Of a stretch of DNA of 64,000 nucleotides, positions 36,525-45,287 are shown piece by piece; position 1 is the first letter of the stretch, and each line of letters starts with the position of its first letter. The stretch spans positions 1 to 64,000 of the forward strand of contig NZ_JAHYCB010000007.1 of NCBI RefSeq assembly GCF_019430945.1. Reading direction: 5' to 3'. This DNA comes from Neorhizobium populisoli. GTDB taxonomy: Bacteria > Pseudomonadota > Alphaproteobacteria > Rhizobiales > Rhizobiaceae. Made by a program: the position numbers and the translations under genes. The notes under the pieces are model-generated. The model was not told the DNA's origin and made no database searches. It was given only the letters and a program-made list of their open reading frames with translations.

Positions 36525-37400
36525 ATGATGGACATTCTCTTCGACCCTGACCTGGTGACGCGCCGTCGCGAGAGGGCGTTGAAAGCTGGCGACGAGAAGG
36601 CAGCCTTCCTGCTCGACATCGCCGGCCGCGAACTGGCCGATCGTCTCGCCGTGGTCGAGCGCCGGTTCGAAACCGCGGTGGAACTGCATGGCGGCACGGG
36701 TGCCGCGGCCCGCGAAGCGCTCGCCACCGGCAAGATCGGTGCGATCAGCCGGATTGAGACCAGCAAGGCTTTTGGCCGGGGCACCGAAGAAATCACGGCT
36801 GCCACCTTCGACGACGTGCCGCTCGAGCCGGAATCGGTTAACCTCGTCCTCTCGCCGCTCGCCCTGCACCTCGTCAACGATACGCCCGGCACGCTGATCC
36901 GCATCCGTCGCGCCCTGAAGCCGGACGGTCTCTTCCTGGCGGCCATCCCGGGGGCCGGGACCTTGGCCGAACTGCGCGACGTGCTGCTTTCAGCCGAAGC
37001 CGAGATGACCGGCGGCGCCAGCCCTCGCGTCATCCCCTTCGCCGATGTGCGCGATATCGGAGCACTGCTGCAGCGCGCCGGCTTCGCCCTGCCGGTCGTC
37101 GACGCGGAGACCTATACGGTACGTTACGACTCGCTGTTTCCGCTGATGCGCGACCTGCGGGCCATGGGCATGACCAATCCGCTCGCCGGCCGCAGCCGCA
37201 AGCCGCTGACGCGGGGCTTTTTCGTGAGGGCGGCGGAACTTTACGCGGAACGCTATTCAGATCCGGACGGCCGCATCCGTGCGACGTTCTCGATCGTTTA
37301 TGCCTCAGGCTGGGCGCCGCATGAAAGCCAGCAAAAGCCATTGAAACCCGGCTCCGCCAAGGTGCGGCTCGCCGATGCGCTGAAAAAGGGAATGACGTAA
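36525..37400 (+). CDS. SAM-dependent methyltransferase-like protein, NDUFAF5/BioC type
   Basis: A 291-residue class I methyltransferase-fold protein. It starts 'MDILFDPDLVTRRRERALK' and has 'AALREAL'-type helices, 'SPLALHLVNDTPGTLIRIRRALKPDG' in part (ALHLVNDTPG), 'FLAAIPG' and a long C-terminal extension ending 'HESQQKPLKPGSAK'. This pattern matches the bacterial relatives of NDUFAF5, which hydroxylates a complex I subunit in mitochondria. The glycine-rich SAM loop is weak ('VELHGGTGAAA'), as in that group. Position opposite comF is common in Rhizobiales. Confidence 0.8.
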   Translation: MMDILFDPDLVTRRRERALKAGDEKAAFLLDIAGRELADRLAVVERRFETAVELHGGTGAAAREALATGKIGAISRIETSKAFGRGTEEITAATFDDVPLEPESVNLVLSPLALHLVNDTPGTLIRIRRALKPDGLFLAAIPGAGTLAELRDVLLSAEAEMTGGASPRVIPFADVRDIGALLQRAGFALPVVDAETYTVRYDSLFPLMRDLRAMGMTNPLAGRSRKPLTRGFFVRAAELYAERYSDPDGRIRATFSIVYASGWAPHESQQKPLKPGSAKVRLADALKKGMT

Positions 37401-37454
37401 TCTTTGGAGAAGACCAAAGCGGAAATCGTCTGGCCAATCTTACTCAGGCAAATA

Positions 37455-37628
37455 TTATTCGGCGGATTTATCGAGGACCGTGGAAATTCTGCCGAACATA
37501 TTGTTCATCGCGCCGTAATAATTGCCGAGCGCCGCGACCATCGTCAACGCAATAATGGAAATGAGCAAGCCATACTCCACTGCGGTGGAGCCGGTCTTAT
37601 TCTTCCAGAAAAGCTTCAAACCGCGCAT
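37455..37628 (-). CDS. Flp/Fap family type IVb pilin
   Basis: A 57-residue prepilin, MRGLKLFWKNKTGSTAVEYG followed by the hydrophobic helix LLISIIALTMVAALGNYY. The class IVb signature (Gly, then STAVEYGLL) marks cleavage after Gly13 by a TadV/CpaA-type peptidase. Stop is TAA at 37455-37457; AAGGA lies before the ATG at 37628. No other tad/cpa genes are in this window, so it is an orphan pilin. A terminator separates it from the small membrane-protein gene upstream, so it must have its own promoter. Confidence 0.85.
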   Translation of the reverse strand: MRGLKLFWKNKTGSTAVEYGLLISIIALTMVAALGNYYGAMNNMFGRISTVLDKSAE

Positions 37629-37650
37629 ATATTATCCTTCGCAGAGGATG

Positions 37651-37678
37651 AAAAAACTGAGGCGCCCGAAAGCGCCTT
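37651..37678 (-). terminator. Terminator of the small membrane-protein gene
   Basis: A 6-bp GC stem (AGGCGC / GCGCCT) with loop CCGAAA is followed on the minus strand by a run of T. It lies directly after the stop of the 37686-38009 gene and before the pilin gene. Confidence 0.65.
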
Positions 37679-37685
37679 ATTATTA

Positions 37686-38009
37686 TCAGCAATCGTTACC
37701 GACACCATAACCCTGCACGATGCAGACCGCACCCGGCGTTTCCTGCAATACGCTGCGACGGATCGTGTAATTCTTGGTACCCTTCTCGCCGTGCTTGGGA
37801 ATCGAGCCGGTGGTCAGGTTGTCGAAATCCTCCTGCACGTTGGCAAGGCGGCGACCTTCGTCGTCACGGCTGGCCAGCATGGGAGTGATGATCAGCGAAA
37901 GCGCGATCGCAGCCGTGCCGAACAGGAGCGCGATGTTCAGCGCGCCGGTCTTGCCGGAGCCGTGCGCCCTTTGACGGGACGGCACAGTTTTCCAGAATTC
38001 CTCGTCCAT
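37686..38009 (-). CDS. Hypothetical single-span membrane protein
   Basis: A 107-residue protein with a charged N-terminus ('MDEEFWKTVPSRQRAHG'), one membrane helix at about 22-42 ('ALNIALLFGTAAIALSLII') and a periplasmic C-terminal part with two Cys ('GAVCIVQGYGVGNDC'). I do not recognise a family, though short proteins like this are common in rhizobia next to Flp pilins. The ATG at 38009 was chosen because GAGG precedes it; an upstream ATG at 38039 would add ten residues. A terminator follows, so it is monocistronic. Confidence 0.6.
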   Translation of the reverse strand: MDEEFWKTVPSRQRAHGSGKTGALNIALLFGTAAIALSLIITPMLASRDDEGRRLANVQEDFDNLTTGSIPKHGEKGTKNYTIRRSVLQETPGAVCIVQGYGVGNDC

Positions 38010-38142
38010 GCCTTCATAGCCTCGTAAAAACGCAGTCACTCGATGAGGCCTGACCCTCTCATACGGGGCTAAAAAATCTCTTAACGGCAGATAAATTCGA
38101 TTGTTCTAATTTTATTGATCCAGATCAAATTCCGGAGTCAAA

Positions 38143-38553
38143 TCAGAGCAAATCCTGAAGGATCGGGATCAACGGCTCGTCGGCCGGCGGCATCGGATAA
38201 TCGCGCAAAGCGTTCGGCCGCACCCACTTGATCGCCTGGCCCTCACGGCCGGTCGGAATGCCCTCGTAGCGCCGGCAGACATAAAGCGGCATCAGGAGGT
38301 GGAAGGTTTCGTAGGTGTGGCTCGCAAAGGTCAGCGGCGCAAGGCATGGGATTTTCGTCTGGATGCCGAGTTCTTCCTCAAGCTCCCGCACCAGCGTCTC
38401 TTCCGGCGTCTCGCCGGGCTCCACCTTGCCGCCCGGAAATTCCCAGAGACCGGCAAGCGACTTGCCCTCGGGGCGCTGCGCCAGAAGGATGCGGCCATCA
38501 CTGTCGATCAGCGCGCAGGCGGCAACCAGCAGGATCTTCCTGACCTCGGACAT
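38143..38553 (-). CDS. mutT: Nudix hydrolase, MutT (8-oxo-dGTP diphosphatase)
   Basis: A 136-residue Nudix protein with the full Nudix box, GGKVEPGETPEETL followed by VRELEEELGI, preceded by 'AQRPEGKSLAGLWEFPGG' as in MutT. It removes 8-oxo-dGTP from the nucleotide pool and so prevents A-to-C mutations. The start at 38553 is one base from the stop of the upstream acetyltransferase gene, so it is the last gene of argJ-GNAT-mutT. Longer starts would overlap that gene. Confidence 0.92.
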   Translation of the reverse strand: MSEVRKILLVAACALIDSDGRILLAQRPEGKSLAGLWEFPGGKVEPGETPEETLVRELEEELGIQTKIPCLAPLTFASHTYETFHLLMPLYVCRRYEGIPTGREGQAIKWVRPNALRDYPMPPADEPLIPILQDLL

Positions 38554-38554
38554 A

Positions 38555-39328
38555 TCAGCGCTCCTGCCGCCAATAGCGGTATTCGTAAGCCTTGGCAAAA
38601 CCGAACCGGGCATACAACGCTTGCGCCGGCGCATTGTCGGCGCCGACCTGCAGCCAGGCGGAACGCGCGCCGCTGATGCGGGCCCAGCGGAGCGCCGAGG
38701 TCAAAATCTCGGTCCCGAGCCCCGAACGCCGATGCTTGTCCGACACCGAAAGCGACTGAATGCCGGCAAGATCATTATCCTGCACGCAAAGCCCCATGGC
38801 GATGGGGCCATCACCCGGGATTTCCTTGATGAAATAACCGGTGGACGGCTTGATGGAGCTGAGGATTTCGGCGAGCGCCGGCTTGCGTCCTCCATCCTCG
38901 CCATCGAGCGCCAGGCTGGCATCGACGAAACGGCCGATATCGTGGCTCGGCAGATAATCGAGCGTATCGGGCAGTTCCAGCGCAGTCAGATCGGCGCTCA
39001 GGACATCGGTCGTCTCGAACGGCTTCCAGCCCTGACCCGAGAGATAATCCAGCAACGGCTTGGGCGTTAGCGGCGTCTCCCGCACATAGAGCGGCCGGCC
39101 ATAGGCCTCGAAACGTTTGCGCGCCTTTTCGATGCGCAGATCCATGTCGCGGCAGTCGGACGGATCGAGCGGCACGAGGCAGTTGAGGCGCTTCGACGGA
39201 TGGCCGCCGGTGAGCCGCACCTGCCAGCTACCGTCATAGACGACCGAGGCAGCCGGCCACGCCCGGAAACCCACGGCCTCCAGGCGCCGCACCTGCGGCA
39301 GATTGGTCTGAGATAGGGCCTGCGCCAA
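38555..39328 (-). CDS. GNAT family N-acetyltransferase
   Basis: A 257-residue protein with a GNAT domain in its C-terminal half. The acetyl-CoA site is in 'VSDKHRRSGLGTEILTSALRWA' (part: KHRRSGLGTEI), followed by 'AWLQVGADNAPAQALYARFGF' (part: NAPAQALYARFGF). The N-terminal half ('RRLEAVGFRAWPAASVVYDG') is typical of a rhizobial group encoded between argJ and mutT. Substrate unknown. It lies six bases downstream of argJ, so it is probably co-transcribed with it. Confidence 0.88.
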   Translation of the reverse strand: MAQALSQTNLPQVRRLEAVGFRAWPAASVVYDGSWQVRLTGGHPSKRLNCLVPLDPSDCRDMDLRIEKARKRFEAYGRPLYVRETPLTPKPLLDYLSGQGWKPFETTDVLSADLTALELPDTLDYLPSHDIGRFVDASLALDGEDGGRKPALAEILSSIKPSTGYFIKEIPGDGPIAMGLCVQDNDLAGIQSLSVSDKHRRSGLGTEILTSALRWARISGARSAWLQVGADNAPAQALYARFGFAKAYEYRYWRQER

Positions 39329-39334
39329 TTCCGA

Positions 39335-40576
39335 TCAGCTCCGATAATCGCCGTTGATGGCGACATATTCCTTGGTGAGGTCGCAGGTCCAGACAGTCGC
39401 CTTGCCCTGGCCGAGGCCGATATCGACCCGCACCGGAATGTCCTGCTTCTTCATTACGGCAGTCGCCGCGTCTTCCGAATAGCCTGGGTCGCGTTCGCCG
39501 TTGACGGCAACGCGGACATCGCCGAACCAGATCGCCAGACGATCGCGGTCGGCGGCTTCGCCGGCCTTGCCGACGGCCATGACGATACGGCCCCAATTGG
39601 CGTCTTCGCCAGCAGCCGCGGTCTTGACCAGCGGCGAATTGGCGATCGACAGGGCGATCGTCTTGGCAGCGGCGTCGCTCTCGGCACCGGTGACGGTGAT
39701 CTCGAGCATCTTGGTGGCACCCTCGCCGTCGCGGGCAACCTGAATGGCGAGGTTCTTCAGAAGCTCGTTCAGTGCCGCGCGAAAACCTTCGAGCGCCGGG
39801 TCGTCGGCATTTTCGATGCGCGTCTGGCCGTCGGCAGAGGCAGCACCGGTCGCAAACAGCATCAGCGTATCGGAAGTCGAGGTGTCACTGTCGACGGTCA
39901 TCGAATTGAAGCTCGGGCCGACGCCGGCCGACAGCAGGCTCTGGAGTGCTGCCGGCGCGATATCTGCATCGGTCACCACGAAGGAGAGCATGGTCGCCAT
40001 ATCAGGCGCGATCATCCCGGCGCCCTTGGCGATGCCGTTGATCGTCACCTTGACGCCGCCGATATCGGCGGTGCGGGTCGCGACCTTCGGATAGGTGTCG
40101 GTGGTCATGATCGCCTTGGCGGCTTCCTGCCAGAAATCGCCGGTGGCGGTCTTGTTCATGTCGCCCAGCACGCCGGCAAACTTGGTGGCGTCGAGCGGCT
40201 CACCGATCACGCCGGTCGAGGCGAGATAAACTTCGTTCTCGCCGCAGCCGACGGCTTCAGCGGCGGATTTCGCCGTCAGTGCCGTCGCCGCCTTGCCCTT
40301 GACGCCCGTAAAGGCGTTCGCATTGCCGGAATTGACGACCACGGCGCGGGCAGTACCGTGCGACAGATTGGCACGGCAGAAATCGACCGGGGCAGACGGG
40401 CACTTGGACTTTGTGAAGACGCCTGCGACCGCAGCCGGCTTGTCGAACACCATCAACAGCACGTCGGTGCGGTTCTTATACTTGATCCCGGCGGCGGCTG
40501 TCGCCATGCGCACGCCACGCAGTGACGGCATGTCGGGATAGGACTTCGGAGCGAGCGGCGAAACGGAAGCGGACAT
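39335..40576 (-). CDS. argJ: Bifunctional glutamate N-acetyltransferase / N-acetylglutamate synthase ArgJ
   Basis: A 413-residue ArgJ. It transfers the acetyl group from N-acetylornithine to glutamate, and in the bifunctional form also uses acetyl-CoA, in arginine synthesis. The precursor self-cleaves before the Thr of 'AKGAGMIAPDMATMLSFVV' (Ala-Thr bond), giving two chains. Other hallmarks are 'GNANAFTG' and the C-terminal 'AINGDYRS'. It heads argJ-GNAT-mutT and lies downstream of the parvulin gene, separated by a RIME-like element. Confidence 0.96.
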   Translation of the reverse strand: MSASVSPLAPKSYPDMPSLRGVRMATAAAGIKYKNRTDVLLMVFDKPAAVAGVFTKSKCPSAPVDFCRANLSHGTARAVVVNSGNANAFTGVKGKAATALTAKSAAEAVGCGENEVYLASTGVIGEPLDATKFAGVLGDMNKTATGDFWQEAAKAIMTTDTYPKVATRTADIGGVKVTINGIAKGAGMIAPDMATMLSFVVTDADIAPAALQSLLSAGVGPSFNSMTVDSDTSTSDTLMLFATGAASADGQTRIENADDPALEGFRAALNELLKNLAIQVARDGEGATKMLEITVTGAESDAAAKTIALSIANSPLVKTAAAGEDANWGRIVMAVGKAGEAADRDRLAIWFGDVRVAVNGERDPGYSEDAATAVMKKQDIPVRVDIGLGQGKATVWTCDLTKEYVAINGDYRS

Positions 40577-40651
40577 AGCTTGAACCCCATTCGGAAAATG
40601 AAAACCGGATAAATTTACTTATCGGATTTAGCGAAATCCGATGCGGCGCAA

Positions 40652-40787
40652 GCCCCTCACCCCGCCTCCGCTTCGCTCGGCGCACCCTCTCCCCGCAGGC
40701 GGGGCGAGGGGAAATGGCGACGTTGCGGCACATCTCCTTCTCCCCGTCAAAACGGGGAGAAGGTGCCCGGCAGGGCGGATGAGGGGC
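40652..40787. repeat. RIME-like palindromic intergenic element
   Basis: About 136 bases between GCCCCTCA (40652-40659) and its reverse complement TGAGGGGC (40780-40787). It has an inner hairpin from CCTTCTCCCCG / CGGGGAGAAGG and another around CTCTCCCCGC. Its right half matches the left half of the element at 30812 in reverse orientation, so both belong to one family. It lies between the parvulin and argJ genes, both on the minus strand. Confidence 0.85.
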
Positions 40788-40805
40788 AATACCCCTTATC
40801 GAAGC

Positions 40806-41684
40806 TTACTGCTGCACCGGCATCGGCGCATCGCCGTCTGCCTGCATCTTGCTGACGTCTTCATAGCCCTTCTTGAGCGCCGGATCGGTGATGTCGATCT
40901 TTTGCTCGGCCTTGGCTTTGGTGATCAGCTCCATGTACTTGTCGCGCATGACGAGCTGCTTCACCTGGTCCTGGACCTGGTCGAAAGCCGGCGGCGGGGC
41001 GATGCGCTTGTCTTCGAGCTTGATGACGTGGAAACCGAACTGCGACTTGACCGGGGTCTTGGTATAGGCGCCCTTCTGGAGTGCGAAAGCGGCCTCTTCG
41101 AATTCCGGAACCATCTGGCCCTTGCCGAACCAGCCGAGATCGCCGCCTTCGTCCTTGTTGCTGTCCTGCGACTTTTCCTTGGCGAGCGCTGCGAAATCAC
41201 CACCCTTGTCGAGGGCTGCGATAACCGCCTTGGCTTCATCCTCGGTCTTCACCAGGATGTGGCGGGCATGCACTTCTTCCTGCTTCGGAATATTGGCGAT
41301 TTCCTTGTCGTAGCGGGCCTTTACCTCGGCATCGGTGGTCGCTTCGATGACATGCTTGCGGAAGTAGGAATTGTGCAGTTCGCGGTCGCCGATATAGGAC
41401 ATGCGCTTCTTGAAGTCTTCGGAATCCTTCATGCCTTCCTTGACGGCGCCGGAAGCCAGCAGCTTCACGTCGATGGCGCCGGAAAGGGCTGCGACCTTCT
41501 TCTGCTCGTCGGGCAGCTGGGCAAGCTGCGGATCGAGGTTCTGGACGGCGAGATCGAGTTCGGACTGGCGGATTTCGAGGCTGCCGACCTTCGCAACGAC
41601 CGGGTCGTCAGCCGCAAAAGCAGGAGCCTGACACAGGATCGCAGCGGCGAGAGCGGCCGTTACGAGAAATTTATGGCGCAACAT
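40806..41684 (-). CDS. Periplasmic peptidylprolyl isomerase, parvulin type (PrsA/SurA-like)
   Basis: The 292-residue product has a signal peptide (about 1-24, PAFA-AD), an N-terminal helical chaperone part, and a parvulin domain at about 133-232 ('EVHARHILVKTEDEAKAVI', 'GGDLGWFGKGQMVPEFEEA', 'KSQFGFHVIKLED'). It should assist folding of exported proteins in the periplasm. It is divergent from secA, 272 bases away, so the translocase ATPase and a folding helper sit back to back. The ATG at 41684 was chosen as the only one giving a clean signal peptide. Confidence 0.93.
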   Translation of the reverse strand: MLRHKFLVTAALAAAILCQAPAFAADDPVVAKVGSLEIRQSELDLAVQNLDPQLAQLPDEQKKVAALSGAIDVKLLASGAVKEGMKDSEDFKKRMSYIGDRELHNSYFRKHVIEATTDAEVKARYDKEIANIPKQEEVHARHILVKTEDEAKAVIAALDKGGDFAALAKEKSQDSNKDEGGDLGWFGKGQMVPEFEEAAFALQKGAYTKTPVKSQFGFHVIKLEDKRIAPPPAFDQVQDQVKQLVMRDKYMELITKAKAEQKIDITDPALKKGYEDVSKMQADGDAPMPVQQ

Positions 41685-41956
41685 CGATTTACCTTTCGAT
41701 AGGGGCACCGGTCTCAGAATGCCTGATTCCGGCCGGAAAACCTTCACAAACACCGGATTGTGGCCATTCTGTATCGGCCGCCACCGTTGACATAATTCGA
41801 CCCCCCTCTTATCTGTCACGCAACTTCGCGTCCAGCAGAGTTTCCGGGCGTGGCGGGTCATTTTGTCGTCATCTGAATGCGGCTTCTTGTCGTCATTGAG
41901 AGTGGTTACATCAAGACCCGCGCTTCAAGAGATTGAGATCAGAAAGGACCATTCGT

Positions 41957-44668
41957 ATGGTCAGCTTCGGCGGCATCGCCCGCAAACTGTTCGGTTCTGC
42001 AAACGATCGCCGCGTTCGCGGTTACAAGCCGACGATCGATGCCATCAATGCCATCGAGGAGAAAACCAAGGCTCTATCCGATGAGCAGCTGGCCGCCCAG
42101 ACGGTGGAGTTCAGGAAACTGCTCGCCGAAGGCAAGACGCTCGACGACATCATGGTCCCCGCCTTTGCCGTGGTCCGCGAGGCCTCCCGCCGCGTGCTCG
42201 GCATGCGCCCGTTCGACGTCCAGCTGACCGGCGGCATGATCCTTCACGACGGCGCCATCGCCGAAATGAAGACCGGCGAAGGCAAGACGCTGGTCGGTAC
42301 CCTGCCTGTCTATCTCAATGCGCTGTCCGGTAAGGGCGTGCATGTGGTGACGGTCAACGACTACCTCGCCCAGCGCGACTCGGCGACAATGGGCCGCCTC
42401 TACGGCTTTCTCGGCCTGACCACCGGTGTCATCGTCCACGGTCTCGACGACGACCAGCGCCGCGCGGCCTATGCCTGCGACGTCACCTACGCCACCAATA
42501 ACGAACTCGGCTTCGATTATCTGCGCGATAACATGAAATACGAGCGCGCCCAGATGGTGCAGCGCGGCCACAATTACGCGATCGTCGACGAAGTGGACTC
42601 GATCCTGGTCGACGAAGCGCGCACGCCGCTGATCATCTCCGGCCCGCTCGACGACCGCTCCGACCTCTACAACACGATCGACGCCTTCATTCCGATGCTC
42701 AGCCCGGAAGATTACGAGATCGACGAAAAGCAGCGCTCCGCCAATTTCTCCGAAGTCGGCACCGAGAAGCTGGAAGGCCTGCTGCGTGCCGCTGGCCTGC
42801 TCAAGGGTGAATCGCTCTACGACGTCGAAAACGTCGCGATCGTCCACCACATCAACAACGCGCTGAAGGCCCACAGGCTCTTCACCCGCGACAAGGACTA
42901 TATCGTCCGCAACGACGAGATCGTCATCATCGACGAATTTACCGGCCGCATGATGCCGGGCCGCCGTTATTCGGAAGGCCAGCACCAGGCGCTCGAAGCC
43001 AAGGAAAAGGTGACGATCCAGCCGGAGAACCAGACGCTCTCCTCGATCACCTTCCAGAACTATTTCCGCATGTACGGAAAGCTGGCCGGCATGACCGGTA
43101 CGGCCCAGACGGAAGCGGAAGAATTCGGCAATATCTACAAGCTCGAAGTGGTCGAAGTGCCGACCAACCTGCCGATCGCCCGTATCGACGAAGACGACGA
43201 GGTCTACCGGACCTTCGAGGAAAAGTTCAAAGCGATCATCCAGGAGATCAAGGAAGCCCACACGCGCGGCCAGCCTGTTCTCGTCGGCACGACCTCGATC
43301 GAAAAATCCGAACTCCTGGCAACCCTGCTGCGCCAGTCCGGTTTCGAGACGTTCAATGTCCTGAACGCCCGCTACCACGAGCAGGAAGCCTATATCGTTT
43401 CCCAGGCCGGCGTGCCGGGTGCCGTGACGATCGCCACCAATATGGCGGGCCGCGGTACCGACATTCAGCTCGGCGGCAATATCGACATGCGCCTCGAACA
43501 CGAACTCGCCGAGATCGAGGACGAAGCCGAGCGCAACGCTCGCGAACAGGCGATCCGCGCCGAAGTCAAGGAACTGAAGGCCAAGGCTCTTGCCGCCGGC
43601 GGCCTTTACGTCATCGCTTCCGAACGCCACGAAAGCCGCCGCATCGACAACCAGCTGCGCGGCCGCTCCGGCCGTCAGGGCGACCCTGGCCGTTCGAAAT
43701 TCTACCTGTCGCTTCAGGACGACCTGATGCGCATCTTCGGGTCCGACCGCATGGATTCGATGCTGCAGCGTCTCGGCCTGAAGGAAGGCGAAGCGATCGT
43801 CCATCCTTGGATCAACAAGGCGCTGGAACGTGCCCAGAAGAAGGTCGAAGCCCGCAACTTCGACATCCGCAAGAACCTTCTGAAATATGATGACGTCACC
43901 AACGACCAGCGCAAGGTGATCTTCGAACAGCGCATCGAGATGATGGATTCCGCCGATCTCTCGGATGTGGTGGAAGAAATGCGCAGCGAAGTGATCGACG
44001 TCCTCGTCACCAAGCACATTCCCGAACGCGCCTACGCCGAACAGTGGACGGCCAAGGAACTGCGCGAAGAAGTCGACCGCCTCCTGAATCTCGACCTGCC
44101 GGTCGACGACTGGGCCAAGGAAGAAGGCATCGGCGAGACGGATATCCGCGAACGCATCGTGGAGGCTGCAGACAAGGCCGCCAACGAGCGCAAGGAACGT
44201 TTCGGCGTCGAGATCATGACCTATGTAGAGCGCTCAGTCCTGCTCCAGACGCTCGACCACCTGTGGCGCGAGCACATCGTCAACCTCGACCACCTGCGTT
44301 CCGTCATCGGTTTCCGCGGTTATGCCCAGCGCGACCCGCTGCAGGAATACAAGGCGGAAGCCTTCGAACTCTTCCAGGCGCTGCTCGCCAACCTGCGCGA
44401 AGCTGTCACCGCCCAGCTGATGCGCGTCGAACTGGTCCAGAACCCGGAACCGCCGCAGCCGCCGGCTGTCTATGACGAAATGCATGTCGATCCGACGACC
44501 GGCGTCAACGAGATGAACGGCTTCCGCGCCGAGGAATTCATCGCCGCACCGGAAGACCGCCATCCGGAAGACCAGTCCACCTGGGGCAAGGTCGGCCGCA
44601 ACGAAGCCTGCCCTTGCGGCTCCGGCAAGAAGTACAAGCACTGCCACGGCGCCTTCGAACAGGCCTGA
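41957..44668 (+). CDS. secA: Preprotein translocase ATPase SecA
   Basis: A 903-residue SecA, the motor that drives proteins through SecYEG. It starts MVSFGGIARKLFG. The ATPase site is 'MKTGEGKTLVGTLPVYLNAL' in part (GEGKTLVG) with the Walker B 'VDEVDSILVDEARTPLI' (part: DEVDSILVDEARTP). 'GRGTDIQLGGN' and 'RGRSGRQGDPG' mark the second helicase motor. The C-terminal zinc finger CPCGSGKKYKHCHG for SecB binding is intact. AGAAAGGA precedes the ATG at 41957. It is followed by a strong terminator, so it is monocistronic. Confidence 0.98.
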   Translation: MVSFGGIARKLFGSANDRRVRGYKPTIDAINAIEEKTKALSDEQLAAQTVEFRKLLAEGKTLDDIMVPAFAVVREASRRVLGMRPFDVQLTGGMILHDGAIAEMKTGEGKTLVGTLPVYLNALSGKGVHVVTVNDYLAQRDSATMGRLYGFLGLTTGVIVHGLDDDQRRAAYACDVTYATNNELGFDYLRDNMKYERAQMVQRGHNYAIVDEVDSILVDEARTPLIISGPLDDRSDLYNTIDAFIPMLSPEDYEIDEKQRSANFSEVGTEKLEGLLRAAGLLKGESLYDVENVAIVHHINNALKAHRLFTRDKDYIVRNDEIVIIDEFTGRMMPGRRYSEGQHQALEAKEKVTIQPENQTLSSITFQNYFRMYGKLAGMTGTAQTEAEEFGNIYKLEVVEVPTNLPIARIDEDDEVYRTFEEKFKAIIQEIKEAHTRGQPVLVGTTSIEKSELLATLLRQSGFETFNVLNARYHEQEAYIVSQAGVPGAVTIATNMAGRGTDIQLGGNIDMRLEHELAEIEDEAERNAREQAIRAEVKELKAKALAAGGLYVIASERHESRRIDNQLRGRSGRQGDPGRSKFYLSLQDDLMRIFGSDRMDSMLQRLGLKEGEAIVHPWINKALERAQKKVEARNFDIRKNLLKYDDVTNDQRKVIFEQRIEMMDSADLSDVVEEMRSEVIDVLVTKHIPERAYAEQWTAKELREEVDRLLNLDLPVDDWAKEEGIGETDIRERIVEAADKAANERKERFGVEIMTYVERSVLLQTLDHLWREHIVNLDHLRSVIGFRGYAQRDPLQEYKAEAFELFQALLANLREAVTAQLMRVELVQNPEPPQPPAVYDEMHVDPTTGVNEMNGFRAEEFIAAPEDRHPEDQSTWGKVGRNEACPCGSGKKYKHCHGAFEQA

Positions 44669-44691
44669 TCGATAGCAGACAAAGACAATCG

Positions 44692-44720
44692 AAACGCCGC
44701 CTCCGGGCGGCGTTTTCGTT
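44692..44720 (+). terminator. Rho-independent terminator of secA
   Basis: A perfect 10-bp stem (AAACGCCGCC / GGCGGCGTTT, loop TCCG) followed by T-rich sequence, 23 bases after the secA stop codon. The same stem core recurs at 45249. Confidence 0.9.
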
Positions 44721-44809
44721 TGCAGAATCGGATGGGCTGCTCGCCCAATGGAACATCCACGCAGGCCCGCGGTTAGACTGGTGGGAAACCTAACGAAAGG
44801 AGCCCCATC

Positions 44810-44989
44810 ATGAGCAGCAGACTTCCCCCGACACCATCCGAGAACCTGAGCCACAAAGGCTCTGGCGAAGAAAAACATTCGGATGTTCGCCGCGTTGAAA
44901 TCCGCGCTGCCAATGACCCCGGAAAACAGGGCCAGCAGGGCAATACGAAAATCAACACGACCAATCAGGGTTATCAGCAGGATCGATAA
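44810..44989 (+). CDS. Small hydrophilic protein, function unknown
   Basis: A 59-residue protein starting MSSRLPPTPSENLSHKGSGE and ending in a Gln/Asn-rich part, NTKINTTNQGYQQDR. It has no membrane segment or signal peptide and is probably disordered. AAAGGAG lies eight bases before the ATG, a strong signal for such a short frame. It is followed 11 bases later by a second small hydrophilic gene with its own GGAGGG, so the two form a small operon. No family is recognised. It resembles short stress-type disordered proteins in composition only. Confidence 0.7.
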   Translation: MSSRLPPTPSENLSHKGSGEEKHSDVRRVEIRAANDPGKQGQQGNTKINTTNQGYQQDR

Positions 44990-45000
44990 GGAGGGCCGAC

Positions 45001-45225
45001 ATGTCGACCTCGACAAAGACGCCGGCCAGCATCCGCCAGGGTGGACCGGGCGCATCGCATGAAAACGCCAAGGCACCGCTGGACGTGAAGAAACCGGCAG
45101 CCGATAGCGATCTGCGCTCCAAGAGCCGCGTATCCGGTGGCGGCGGCGAACGCGACAGCCACCACACGCACGATTCCAAGAAAAAGGGGGGACATCCGCA
45201 GGCGTCTCACAACAGCCACGGATAA
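45001..45225 (+). CDS. Small hydrophilic Lys/His/Gly-rich protein, function unknown
   Basis: A 74-residue protein, MSTSTKTPASIRQGGPGASH at the start and a Gly/His/Lys-rich end ('GGGGERDSHHTHDSKKKGGH'). It has no hydrophobic stretch and must be mostly unfolded. The AAGGAGGG ribosome-binding site lies just before the ATG, and the stop is followed by a clean terminator, so it is very likely real. The cluster of His could bind metal, but that is inference. It is co-transcribed with the 59-residue gene upstream. Confidence 0.7.
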   Translation: MSTSTKTPASIRQGGPGASHENAKAPLDVKKPAADSDLRSKSRVSGGGGERDSHHTHDSKKKGGHPQASHNSHG

Positions 45226-45248
45226 CCGACCCGCATCCAATATCTCCG

Positions 45249-45278
45249 AACGCCGCCTCCGGGCGGCGTTTTCTTTTT
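45249..45278 (+). terminator. Rho-independent terminator of the small-protein operon
   Basis: A perfect 9-bp stem (AACGCCGCC / GGCGGCGTT, loop TCCG) followed by TTCTTTTT. The stem and loop are identical to the secA terminator at 44692. Confidence 0.9.
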
Positions 45279-45287
45279 GCGCGGCGT

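Noticed and set aside
42074..44017. 647-codon open frame opposite secA
   Set aside because: Shadow of secA; Arg/His/Val-rich product without any family pattern.
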